Source: a bacterium (GTDB lineage: Bacteria; Patescibacteriota; Saccharimonadia; Saccharimonadales; Saccharimonadaceae). From it: a stretch of 48,110 bases of DNA. The notes beneath the pieces are model-generated. The model saw nothing but the letters and a program-made list of their open reading frames with translations, ran no database searches and was not told where the DNA came from. Shown here in pieces: positions 33,520-41,434 of this stretch; the stretch's first letter is position 1; every line of letters starts with the position of its first letter. Both the position numbers and the translations under genes were made by a program. The DNA lies in the NCBI GenBank assembly GCA_030429445.1, contig JAUIFG010000007.1:1-48110 (forward strand), in the 5' to 3' direction.

Positions 33520-34482
33520 ATGATTCTGGGAATTGATGAAGTTGGTCGTGGGCCATGGGCAGGCCCCTTGGTTGTGGGCGCGGTCGTGTTAGGGGGTGCA
33601 ACAATTGATGGACTGACGGATAGTAAAAAAATAACTAAAAAGCGGCGCACTGAACTAGATGGTATCATTCGTGAGCGAGTGGCTGGTTATGGGTTGGGTT
33701 GGGTGTCTGCACTTGAGATCGATGAGATAGGACTGGGTGAAGCTTTACGGCTGGCAACGAGGCGTGCAGTTGAAAAGATCAAAGTCCCATACCATGAGAT
33801 TATCATTGATGGTACTATCAATTTGCTTGCCGGCACAAGCAAGGGCGGGTATGTGACAACAATGAAAAAAGCAGATTTATTGGTACCGAGCGTGAGTGCT
33901 GCATCAATTATCGCCAAGGTTGCCCGTGACAATTATATGGCCAATCAAGATAAGGTCTATGATGGTTATAAATTTACCTCACATGTCGGCTATGGCACAG
34001 TCATGCATCGAGAGGCAATTGAGAAACATGGGATTACGCCTCTCCATCGTTTATCATTTGCTCCACTTGCTAGGTATCGTAGTCTCGCTCAACTTGATGC
34101 AAAAACCATTGATCCTCCTCATGAAAGTGCTAATCCGGTTAGTACAACGACCGTAGGTAGTATGGCAGAGGAAAAAGTAGCGAATTATTTGCAAGGCAAT
34201 GGTCATGAAATTATTGGACGGAACTGGAAGACTAAGTATTGCGAGATTGATATTATTTCGTCCAAGGGGCGGACGGTGTATTTTACTGAAGTAAAGTATC
34301 GGAAAAAGTCTGATCGTGGCGATGGACTGGTTGCCATTACGCCGAAAAAACAAAAACAAATGACGTTTGCCGCAAAAGTATACATTCAGGCAAAAAGAAT
34401 GCATGATTTGGATGTACAGCTGGCTGTTGCATCGGTATCGGGAGATACAATGGTGGTTGAAGAGTGGCTTGCTCTGGCGTAA
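33520..34482 (+). CDS. rnhB: RNase HII fused to a YraN/UPF0102 nuclease-like domain
   Basis: Residues 1-186 are RNase HII, which cuts RNA in RNA-DNA hybrids and single ribonucleotides. D6-E7 lie in GIDEVGRGPWAGP, D98 in IIIDGT, then VPSVSAASIIAKVARD and the C-terminal TSHVGYGTVMHREAIEKHGITPLHRLSF. After a ~25-residue linker, residues 212-319 match YraN: GSMAEEKVANYL, RNWKTKYCEIDII and TVYFTEVKYRKK. Candidate PD-(D/E)XK residues there are E242, D244, E257 and K259. The genes are commonly adjacent but separate. The frame is continuous without a stop. I chose ATG 33520 because it begins directly at the RNase HII N terminus; TACAAT lies 10 nt upstream. Confidence 0.92.
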   Translation: MILGIDEVGRGPWAGPLVVGAVVLGGATIDGLTDSKKITKKRRTELDGIIRERVAGYGLGWVSALEIDEIGLGEALRLATRRAVEKIKVPYHEIIIDGTINLLAGTSKGGYVTTMKKADLLVPSVSAASIIAKVARDNYMANQDKVYDGYKFTSHVGYGTVMHREAIEKHGITPLHRLSFAPLARYRSLAQLDAKTIDPPHESANPVSTTTVGSMAEEKVANYLQGNGHEIIGRNWKTKYCEIDIISSKGRTVYFTEVKYRKKSDRGDGLVAITPKKQKQMTFAAKVYIQAKRMHDLDVQLAVASVSGDTMVVEEWLALA

Positions 34483-34494
34483 TGACGGGATGTA

Positions 34495-36099
34495 TTAAAT
34501 CAACTCATCCTTTTTTGTGTTGAGGAATTGTGTCCATTGACGCACGAGACGAAGGATAGTTTTTAGGGGTAGTTCGATGAGTATGTCGAGTACTGTCGCA
34601 ACGATGTTCACCTTGCTATATCGATACGAAATCTGCTGGCCAACATAAATAAAGGGCATATAAAGTACGTCGCGCAGCAGAGATAACGTTCCTTGATTGG
34701 CATGGGTTGCCTCGTGTTCTTGTATCTGTCGCGAAAGGCGGAATGACAAGAAGCTTGCGGTCGAGAGGAATATAAAGAAGATAACACCCTGAACGATATT
34801 GAAATCAAGAAGGTATAAAATATAAGATAAAGTACCAAACATTATCATAAACATCACGGCATAAGCAAATGTAAACCCTGATGATCGAGATTCGCGAGGC
34901 ATTTTCATTTCATATTTCTCGTGCTCACCGACAAACAACATCGCATCTATTTGGCCAACAACCGCATTCGTATTGCGCGAGTCGGGTGTAGACAATGCAA
35001 ATCGTGAAAGAGCAATAAATACGGCGGGGAAAAAGAGGTTCAGTAGTAAAGGTACCCATATGATTGCATCGTACACGAGATAATCATAAGGGACTTCAAT
35101 TAGAACGCCAATGATTGTTTTCGTGATAAGGAGGAACACAACACTTTTGATAATCCCTCGATCAAGCCGTCGATTGAGAGAGTCGTACTCTTGGTTTATG
35201 TGCTGACGAAGTCCGTGTTCGAGCGTATTTTGAGATTTGAGAGATCGCTCGGCCATTGGTGCGTCATCTCTGAAAAAACCAGTGTATATGAATCGTAGAG
35301 TGGCACCGTTCTTGCCTATGATGCGTGCCGTGTAGGCAACGGTTTTTGTCTCGAACAAGCGGTCGAGCATTAAGTTAAATGATGCAAACTCATGAATATC
35401 GGTAATGTCTTTACGATAGCTATCAAGTAACGCAACGCGGATTGTTGCGTTGTCTGATTTGAGAAGAGATCGGTGGATTGCGATGTAGAGCACGGCCGTG
35501 TATTCATCGGAGTCAATCTTTTCGTTTTCACGGATCATCTTTTTGATGTCGAGTTTGTCGTGGATGTAATTGTGGGCAAAATGAGCGAACATGAGTTGGC
35601 GGATATGATTTCGCAATGTCTGTTCGCATCTGACGGCGAGTGTATCAAGAGTCCAATTCTGAAAGGCAAAGCGTTTCGATGCCTTGTGCTCCTTGTCGGC
35701 ATATTTCCAGTAAGCATTGTAGTAGCGGTCGATGTGGTGGGCAATGTCGTTTATGTCGCTCACCGGTGTGTAATCGTTTTGCAAGTATTCGGATTGCGTT
35801 AATTCTGTAACGAGTTCGTTCGCAAGGTTTTTTGTATCGGTCTTTGTATGAAAAGAAAGAACACGTTTCAGGTAGCGCCTAATCGCTCGTTGTTGTAATA
35901 GATCATCCTCGGCATATTCAGAAGCATTGCGCAGCTGTTCATAGGCAGAAGATACCTTACTGCCAACGGTAGGTACATGAATTTTTTCCTTTTTGCGCTT
36001 ACCTGCAACCGATGCTTCATAGTTTTCAATGGTATGCAAAGAATCAACGAGGAGGTTACCTAAATGACTGAGTTGAGATTTGCTGGTCACTCCACCCAT
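34495..36099 (-). CDS. Large multi-pass membrane protein, unknown
   Basis: 534 residues. The first ~315 are cytoplasmic, helical and rich in His, Tyr, Arg and Asp. They are followed by hydrophobic segments at about 317-335, 344-366, 409-430, 436-454 and possibly 475-491, and a basic tail. No catalytic motif stands out, although EHEATH near 461-466 is histidine-rich. It begins 8 nt after the stop of the M1 aminopeptidase on the same strand, so the two probably form an operon. I know no named family for it. The AAGG before the ATG is a weak ribosome site. Confidence 0.72.
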   Translation of the reverse strand: MGGVTSKSQLSHLGNLLVDSLHTIENYEASVAGKRKKEKIHVPTVGSKVSSAYEQLRNASEYAEDDLLQQRAIRRYLKRVLSFHTKTDTKNLANELVTELTQSEYLQNDYTPVSDINDIAHHIDRYYNAYWKYADKEHKASKRFAFQNWTLDTLAVRCEQTLRNHIRQLMFAHFAHNYIHDKLDIKKMIRENEKIDSDEYTAVLYIAIHRSLLKSDNATIRVALLDSYRKDITDIHEFASFNLMLDRLFETKTVAYTARIIGKNGATLRFIYTGFFRDDAPMAERSLKSQNTLEHGLRQHINQEYDSLNRRLDRGIIKSVVFLLITKTIIGVLIEVPYDYLVYDAIIWVPLLLNLFFPAVFIALSRFALSTPDSRNTNAVVGQIDAMLFVGEHEKYEMKMPRESRSSGFTFAYAVMFMIMFGTLSYILYLLDFNIVQGVIFFIFLSTASFLSFRLSRQIQEHEATHANQGTLSLLRDVLYMPFIYVGQQISYRYSKVNIVATVLDILIELPLKTILRLVRQWTQFLNTKKDELI

Positions 36100-36107
36100 T
36101 ATAGACC

Positions 36108-38627
36108 TTATATAGTACTCAGCAATGCTTTTTGGACGACTTCCTTGTCTCGTTCAATGAGTTCTACACGACCTTCGATCTCACTTACGCCCATGCTTAC
36201 TGCCCTGGAAAGTGCTGGATCATGTTTCTTTGGTTCAAAGAATTCTTTGTATTCCTGAAGTTGTTGACGAGTTACGAGGCCACCAGCACTGTAGCGAGGG
36301 ATGTCGTCATAGCTCTTGTCGCCACGAAAGGTTGCTTCTATCCAGTCCCAGTTTTTTCGCACCCATTTCCAGGTTAGTTCGCGGCTTTCGCGACCACGAA
36401 TGAGGTAAGCGACCCAGCGGAAGACGTCTTGCTTTCGAACAATATCAGGATCTTTGATGCAATCTAGCAGTTTGATGATGTTTTCAGGCTTACGCGTGCT
36501 TGTTATGCCGGAACAAATATCGTGCGTAAGGTCAGCAGATGAAGTCTCTTTGTAGGTATTCAGGAGTTTATTGATAATTTGATCGTCACCATACTTCACT
36601 ACGGAGCCAATAACGAGAGGGCGCAATTCGGGATTCATTTTTTCGAGGAGGGTATTTTTGTATAGTTTCTCAGCCCTTTTAATTGCCTCTGGATCTTCTC
36701 CGTAAAGTGTCATTGATATGATTGTAGAGCGGAGTTTTGTATCCTCTTCGGACTCATTATCCTTTGCTGTCCAACCGAGGCGTTCGTATTCTTCGCGAGC
36801 TATCTCTGCCGTGAGTTGTCTTAGTTTTTGTTCTGCCTCTTTGTTGTCTTCGACAAATTTTCGGAGTTCGGCTAATGTAATTGCGACATTCGTCCATACC
36901 GATTCGAGAGGCTCATTATGAAAAGCTTTTACGACGGGTATGAGTTTTTCACTAGAGATAATGCCACCTCTGGCTAATAATGTCGCTTCGTTGAGTCGTT
37001 GCAAACGACCAAGTGCATCAAGGGAATTATCCTCGATTTGATCAATGAGGGCTTGGCGCGAGGCATCATCATAACTGGTAATAAAATGTGTACTATCGGT
37101 GCAGTTGAGATGAATCGGTTTGTTGGACGTGAATGTTATTTTTTGCTCATCAAATAACGAGGGCACATCATCATTTTTTGCATCGAGGGGAATCGGCCAT
37201 ATTTGATCAGATGTTTTATGTGGTCCAACAAAAAATTGTTTTTGCTCAAGTGTGATCTTGTCATGGTTACGAGTGACGGTTACGACGGGATAGCCGGGCT
37301 GTGAGAGCCAGACATTCATCATATCTGTAATTTTTTTGCCACTTGCTTTGCTGAGTGCATCCCACAAGTCATCACCAACAGTGTTCTTGTAGGCATGATC
37401 GGCAAAATATTGCTTGAGGCCTTTTTGAAAAGCTTTTTCTCCTACATAATATTGCACCATGCGCATTAGGCGCGCCCCTTTTGCATAGACGATTGATGGA
37501 TCAAATATCGTATTTAGTTCATCTGGATGCGTGACGTTCATCTTGACTGGCTGGACGCCATCAATACAATCGCGACGGAGAGCTTGGATTGTTTCATCGA
37601 GTGTAAAGTCGAGCCATATATTCCAATCAGGATGCAAATGATCGAGCACAACAAATGACATGAGGGTCGCAAAACTTTCATTGAGCCATAGATCATCCCA
37701 CCATGCCATTGTGACGAGATTGCCAAACCATTGGTGAGATAACTCATGTGCAATGACGGATGCAGCGTACCTGCGGCTCGGAATACTGGTTGTCTTTGGA
37801 TGGACCAATAGAGCGACCTCGCGGAACGTAATTAAGCCCCAATTTTCCATTGCGCCCGATGAAAAGTCGGGTAGTGCCACAAAGTCTGCCTTTGGGAGCG
37901 GATAGGGCGTGCCGAAATACTCATCAAAAAAATCAATCGTCTCGATTGCGCTATTGAGTGGGAATTCGAGACTCGCGGCATCTTGCGCAGGCGTCGCCCA
38001 GACACTAACTTCGACGCCACTAGCTGTCTTTTTTGTTGTATGCTGCATTTCTCCGACAACAAAGGCAACCAAGTATGTACTCATACGGGGTGTTGTTTCA
38101 AAGGTTGTGATTTGTCGTTCAGCGTCAACTTTTTGTGCACGCACGGGCATATTACCGAGTACTGTCACGTCCATCTCTGTATTAAGGTGTACATCGAAAG
38201 TTGCTTTGGCGGCAGGCTCATCGATACAAGGAAAGACTTCGCGAGCATGGTGAGATTCGAACTGTGTTGCAAGGAGTTCTTTTTTTACGCCATCATGTTC
38301 AAAATAGCACGGATATAGACCGTGCATGTGATCTGTAATTTTACCCCTGAAAGAGACTTCAACGACATGCTGGTCGGCAGATAAATTGTCAGTAGTGATT
38401 GTCATCTCATCATTAGCGCCTTGGGTAAAACGGGCAGGTTTGCTGTCAACGGCGACGGCGAGAATCTCAATATCTTTCGCGTGCAGTTTAATGGGTGTGT
38501 TCTTGTCAATAGATTTCCCCGTAATGGTAACTGAGCCATCAAATTGTCTTTTTTCGCGCTCGAGATTTAGCGAAATTTCATAATGAGAAGGTTCAAAAAA
38601 TTCTATAAGTCGAGAAACGTTTGTCAT
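36108..38627 (-). CDS. pepN: M1-family zinc aminopeptidase
   Basis: Aminopeptidases of family M1 remove N-terminal residues from peptides. The exopeptidase motif GAMENWG is at 258-264. The zinc motif HELSHQWFGN gives H294, E295 and H298, with E317 in WLNESFA as third ligand. The N-terminal beta domain (1-190) and the C-terminal helical ERAP1-like domain (from about 480) are both present. The 839-residue length is normal. There is no signal peptide, so it acts in the cytoplasm, probably recycling imported or proteolysed peptides. TATACT lies 8 nt before the start on the minus strand, overlapping the promoter of the divergent nuclease gene. Confidence 0.95.
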   Translation of the reverse strand: MTNVSRLIEFFEPSHYEISLNLEREKRQFDGSVTITGKSIDKNTPIKLHAKDIEILAVAVDSKPARFTQGANDEMTITTDNLSADQHVVEVSFRGKITDHMHGLYPCYFEHDGVKKELLATQFESHHAREVFPCIDEPAAKATFDVHLNTEMDVTVLGNMPVRAQKVDAERQITTFETTPRMSTYLVAFVVGEMQHTTKKTASGVEVSVWATPAQDAASLEFPLNSAIETIDFFDEYFGTPYPLPKADFVALPDFSSGAMENWGLITFREVALLVHPKTTSIPSRRYAASVIAHELSHQWFGNLVTMAWWDDLWLNESFATLMSFVVLDHLHPDWNIWLDFTLDETIQALRRDCIDGVQPVKMNVTHPDELNTIFDPSIVYAKGARLMRMVQYYVGEKAFQKGLKQYFADHAYKNTVGDDLWDALSKASGKKITDMMNVWLSQPGYPVVTVTRNHDKITLEQKQFFVGPHKTSDQIWPIPLDAKNDDVPSLFDEQKITFTSNKPIHLNCTDSTHFITSYDDASRQALIDQIEDNSLDALGRLQRLNEATLLARGGIISSEKLIPVVKAFHNEPLESVWTNVAITLAELRKFVEDNKEAEQKLRQLTAEIAREEYERLGWTAKDNESEEDTKLRSTIISMTLYGEDPEAIKRAEKLYKNTLLEKMNPELRPLVIGSVVKYGDDQIINKLLNTYKETSSADLTHDICSGITSTRKPENIIKLLDCIKDPDIVRKQDVFRWVAYLIRGRESRELTWKWVRKNWDWIEATFRGDKSYDDIPRYSAGGLVTRQQLQEYKEFFEPKKHDPALSRAVSMGVSEIEGRVELIERDKEVVQKALLSTI

Positions 38628-38635
38628 AGTACATT

Positions 38636-38645
38636 AGTATACAAT
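38636..38645. promoter_or_regulatory. Overlapping divergent -10 boxes (pepN / secreted nuclease)
   Basis: AGTATACAAT contains TATACT on the minus strand (38636-38641, 8 nt before the pepN start) and TACAAT on the plus strand (38640-38645, 20 nt before the nuclease ATG). The two boxes share bases, so RNA polymerase cannot occupy both at once. Confidence 0.5.
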
Positions 38646-38665
38646 AATTCCAGGATGAATTCTAA

Positions 38666-39364
38666 ATGACCACATATACAGAGAAGAAACGGAGATTTTT
38701 GGCCGCTGTTATAGTCGCATTGATCACTGTTGGAATCATATCTACAAATGGTGATATGTGGCAAGTTGATGTTCCTGCTCAAACCTTGGGGACTGCTACT
38801 GACAGTCTTGCTCTCAAGACATTGAACGAACTAAAAATCAAAGGAAGAGCGCCAAAAACGAATTACGACAGATCTCAATTTGGTAACGGGTGGGGTAGTA
38901 GGGACGGATGTGATACGAGAAACATCGTACTGAACCGTGACCTAGAGAAGGTTGTTGTTGGCGATGGATGCAGGGTTATATCGGGAATTTTGGCAGATCC
39001 CTATACGGGTAGGGCTATACAATTTCAGCGCGGAGCTGGAACGAGTTCTGACATACAGATTGACCATGTGGTGGCGCTTAGTGACGCATGGCAAAAAGGA
39101 GCACAGTATCTAACGGCGGAACGGCGTGAAACACTCGCAAATGATCCACTCGAGTTATTGGCTGTTGATGGCTCGGCTAATCAACAAAAGAGTGGTAGTG
39201 ATGCTGCAACATGGCTCCCTTCGAATAAGGCATTTCGATGTCAGTATGTTGCACGTCAAATTTCGGTAAAAGCGAAATATAATTTGTGGGTGACGCAGGC
39301 GGAGTATGACGCAATCAAAACTGTATTGTCTCGTTGCCCTGGTCAGGTATTGCCTTCGGCTTGA
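38666..39364 (+). CDS. Secreted or membrane-tethered HNH (DUF1524-type) nuclease
   Basis: 232 residues with an N-terminal hydrophobic segment (about 11-27) after basic residues, usable as a signal peptide or anchor. The mature part carries IDHVVALSDAWQKGA (D133-H134) and downstream ND, NQQKS and WLPSNKAFRCQYV. These form the DUF1524/HNH pattern found in small exported actinobacterial nucleases. Four cysteines (82, 102, 192, 224) could form disulfides, consistent with export. AGGATG precedes ATG 38666. It would degrade DNA or RNA outside the cell. Its last 22 nt overlap the convergent CNNM gene. Activity is inferred from motif conservation only. Confidence 0.85.
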   Translation: MTTYTEKKRRFLAAVIVALITVGIISTNGDMWQVDVPAQTLGTATDSLALKTLNELKIKGRAPKTNYDRSQFGNGWGSRDGCDTRNIVLNRDLEKVVVGDGCRVISGILADPYTGRAIQFQRGAGTSSDIQIDHVVALSDAWQKGAQYLTAERRETLANDPLELLAVDGSANQQKSGSDAATWLPSNKAFRCQYVARQISVKAKYNLWVTQAEYDAIKTVLSRCPGQVLPSA

Positions 39365-40335
39365 GCTTGACGCTTATCCATCTCGTCTTCGATTTCTTGT
39401 CCAACAATTTCTTCGATTATATCTTCGATGGTGACGATGCCGATTATTTTGTCGTCTTTGACAATAGGGATTAGTTGCGTATGAGTAGAGAGGAATTTGC
39501 GCAACATTGTGTCGAGGGCGGTCTTACTGCCTACGAGTTGAACTGGATGGAGAGTCTGGTCGCTCACTCGGATATCATTTTCATCAAAATCAACATCAAC
39601 AAGCTCTTTGACGAGGAGTACTCCGTAACAACGGGATAAGTTTCGATTGAAAATTGGAATACGACTTCGCCCCACTTCCTTTATCTCGGCGATTTTACTT
39701 GATGTCAGTTTTGTGTCGGGTGTCAGCCAGTAGACGTCATCAATAGGCATGAGTATATTAATAACCTTTTTTTCACTGAGTTGGAGGGCACCTCGAATAA
39801 TCTCAACTTCATCTTCATCAAGTTCACTTTCGTTATGTCCCATATGCTCGCTAATGATGACGCCCAATTCTTGGCGCGTATGGAGATGCGATTTCTGGCC
39901 TTTAAATAAGTTGTCGAGAAGAAGCTGTAGTGGTTTTGAAAAAGGGTAGGTTATGAATATCATGGCGTGTAATACCCATTTGAGTCGTGCCATGTATTTG
40001 AGGGCATTATGGCTAAAGTATGCCTGCGGTAGTATTTCGCCAAATGTCACAATGAGAAGAGTCGTGATGATACCCGCCGCCAAGCCGAACAAGACACTTT
40101 CGAGAACGAGTGATGTTGCTGAAACGGCGGCAACATTTGTGAGGAGGATTGCTGCAAGAGTCAAATGAGTCTTTTTGCGAAAAGGGAGAACTTTTTGTGC
40201 ATATACGTTGCCCAGCTTTGCTTTGCGTTGAAGATCTTGGAGGCTCAGTGATATCAACGCAACATTAAGACCTGAGCATAGTGCTGATAACGCAAGCAAC
40301 ATTAGTACAATGGGAATCAGTAAAAAGATACTCAC
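39343..40335 (-). CDS. CNNM/DUF21 membrane protein with CBS pair (HlyC/CorC-like)
   Basis: 330 residues. The DUF21 transmembrane domain (about 1-150; ALCSGLNVALISLSL, TFGEILPQAYFSH) is followed by a CBS pair (about 190-315; MPIDDVYWLTPDTKL, RIPIFNRNLSRCYGVLLVKELVD, LIPIVKDDKIIGIVTIEDIIEEIVG). Relatives regulate or carry Mg2+ or Co2+. The protein ends right after the second CBS, so the CorC_HlyC C-terminal domain found in ~430-residue members is missing. The start is GTG at 40335, with TATAAT 11 nt upstream on the minus strand. The 3' end overlaps the nuclease gene by 22 nt. Confidence 0.9.
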   Translation of the reverse strand: MSIFLLIPIVLMLLALSALCSGLNVALISLSLQDLQRKAKLGNVYAQKVLPFRKKTHLTLAAILLTNVAAVSATSLVLESVLFGLAAGIITTLLIVTFGEILPQAYFSHNALKYMARLKWVLHAMIFITYPFSKPLQLLLDNLFKGQKSHLHTRQELGVIISEHMGHNESELDEDEVEIIRGALQLSEKKVINILMPIDDVYWLTPDTKLTSSKIAEIKEVGRSRIPIFNRNLSRCYGVLLVKELVDVDFDENDIRVSDQTLHPVQLVGSKTALDTMLRKFLSTHTQLIPIVKDDKIIGIVTIEDIIEEIVGQEIEDEMDKRQAQAEGNT

Positions 40336-40364
40336 AATATGGCTAAATTATACCATGACTATTA

Positions 40365-40796
40365 TCAATATTCACCACGTATTCTTTTTTCATTCGTTCT
40401 AATTTTGTCGCGATGTCGACGGAGTTCTGCCGATTCCTTTACCTTTCTAAATAGACTCTTTCGTCCTCGTTTGTACCGGATTTTTTCATCAAGATTTTGA
40501 ATGTGTTCGAGTTCTTCACCCGTCATTTTCCGAGAGGACTGTTGGTAGGTATATGCAGCCTGTGCAGTTGCAGCGGCGGCATGAGCAGATGATGCGGAAG
40601 CGGTGACTGATTCACGTGGCGCCTCGGAATCTTTAATCAATGCATCGTGAGCTTCCTTGATACGAGCAAATGCTTCGGCGGCTTCTGGTGAGTCGCTGTG
40701 GTCGGGGTGCAGTTCTTTGGCGGCCTCACGAAAAGCTTTTTTAATCTCAGTTTTGCTGGCGTTTTGGCTAACACCCAGTATCTCGCTATGTTTCAC
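40365..40796 (-). CDS. Small J-domain protein
   Basis: 143 residues. Residues 1-60 are a J domain with the HPD motif in KELHPDHSDSPEAAEAFARI, preceded by EILGVSQNASKTEIKKAFREAA. J domains stimulate DnaK ATPase. The rest is an alanine-rich linker and a strongly basic helical tail (KIRYKRGRKSLFRKVKESAELRRHRDKIRTNEKRIRG). The Gly/Phe, zinc-finger and C-terminal substrate domains of true DnaJ are absent, so it is an accessory cochaperone, perhaps targeted to nucleic acid or ribosomes by the tail. It overlaps the HIT gene by 11 nt. Confidence 0.88.
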   Translation of the reverse strand: MKHSEILGVSQNASKTEIKKAFREAAKELHPDHSDSPEAAEAFARIKEAHDALIKDSEAPRESVTASASSAHAAAATAQAAYTYQQSSRKMTGEELEHIQNLDEKIRYKRGRKSLFRKVKESAELRRHRDKIRTNEKRIRGEY

Positions 40797-41322
40797 TACC
40801 TGAACCCGTTTCCATGTGTTTCCATATCTCTGCCCAGGGCATTCCTTTTTTTCGAAGGAACATCATTTCAAATTCATGTTTGTTACGCATAATGTCTTCG
40901 TCGAGTTCCGCTATTTCTTGCGGATTAGATGGTACGTAAAAATCATCAAATGATTGTGGCGCGGGTATAACAATACCATTTTTTTCATCATTTTTTGTTC
41001 GTGGCCACACATGGAAGTGAACGTGGTCCATCTTGATGCCGTTTTCTTTTTGGAGTGGTTGAGATTTCTGGGTGACCACCGACCCATAACCGTGGTCAAT
41101 TACATTTGCAATAGACTCAGCTTCGTAGACGATTCTGCCTAGTAGTTGTGTGCCCATTTTCTGGGCATTCGTGTGGTGATATTCGGGAGCCACTAGTAAA
41201 TGGTCGCGACGGAATCGTGGATTTGAAAAAAATGAAATAAAACCCTTGCCTCGGTTAACAATCCGTTTTTCTAGGCTTTCATCGGGTTGGCAAAATGTGC
41301 AGTCCATTTTCTTTTCGTACAC
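40786..41322 (-). CDS. HIT-family nucleotide hydrolase/transferase
   Basis: 178 residues. The histidine triad is HVHFHVW, in the order expected for HIT proteins that hydrolyse or transfer nucleoside monophosphates. The N terminus has CTFCQPDE, similar to the zinc-binding CxxC of some HIT proteins. RDHLLVAPEYHHTNAQKM is another family block. The start is probably GTG at 41322, because GAGGAG lies 6 nt before it; ATG 41307 is an alternative. It is followed by the J-domain gene with an 11-nt overlap. The substrate is unknown. Confidence 0.87.
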   Translation of the reverse strand: MYEKKMDCTFCQPDESLEKRIVNRGKGFISFFSNPRFRRDHLLVAPEYHHTNAQKMGTQLLGRIVYEAESIANVIDHGYGSVVTQKSQPLQKENGIKMDHVHFHVWPRTKNDEKNGIVIPAPQSFDDFYVPSNPQEIAELDEDIMRNKHEFEMMFLRKKGMPWAEIWKHMETGSGSET

Positions 41323-41434
41323 AGGTCTCTCCTCTAGGGCTTATTGCATTTATGCTACTCGTATGATATTATCATTGTAGTACATTCCGGCCGGCAGGTC
41401 GGAGTTTTTAGTAAGAAAGGAAAAAAAGAAAGTT

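Noticed and set aside
41363-41375. Palindrome ATGATA-T-TATCAT in the HIT-nusA divergent gap as an operator.
   Set aside because: It is short and A/T-rich, such palindromes are common by chance, and no second copy or aligned promoter supports it.
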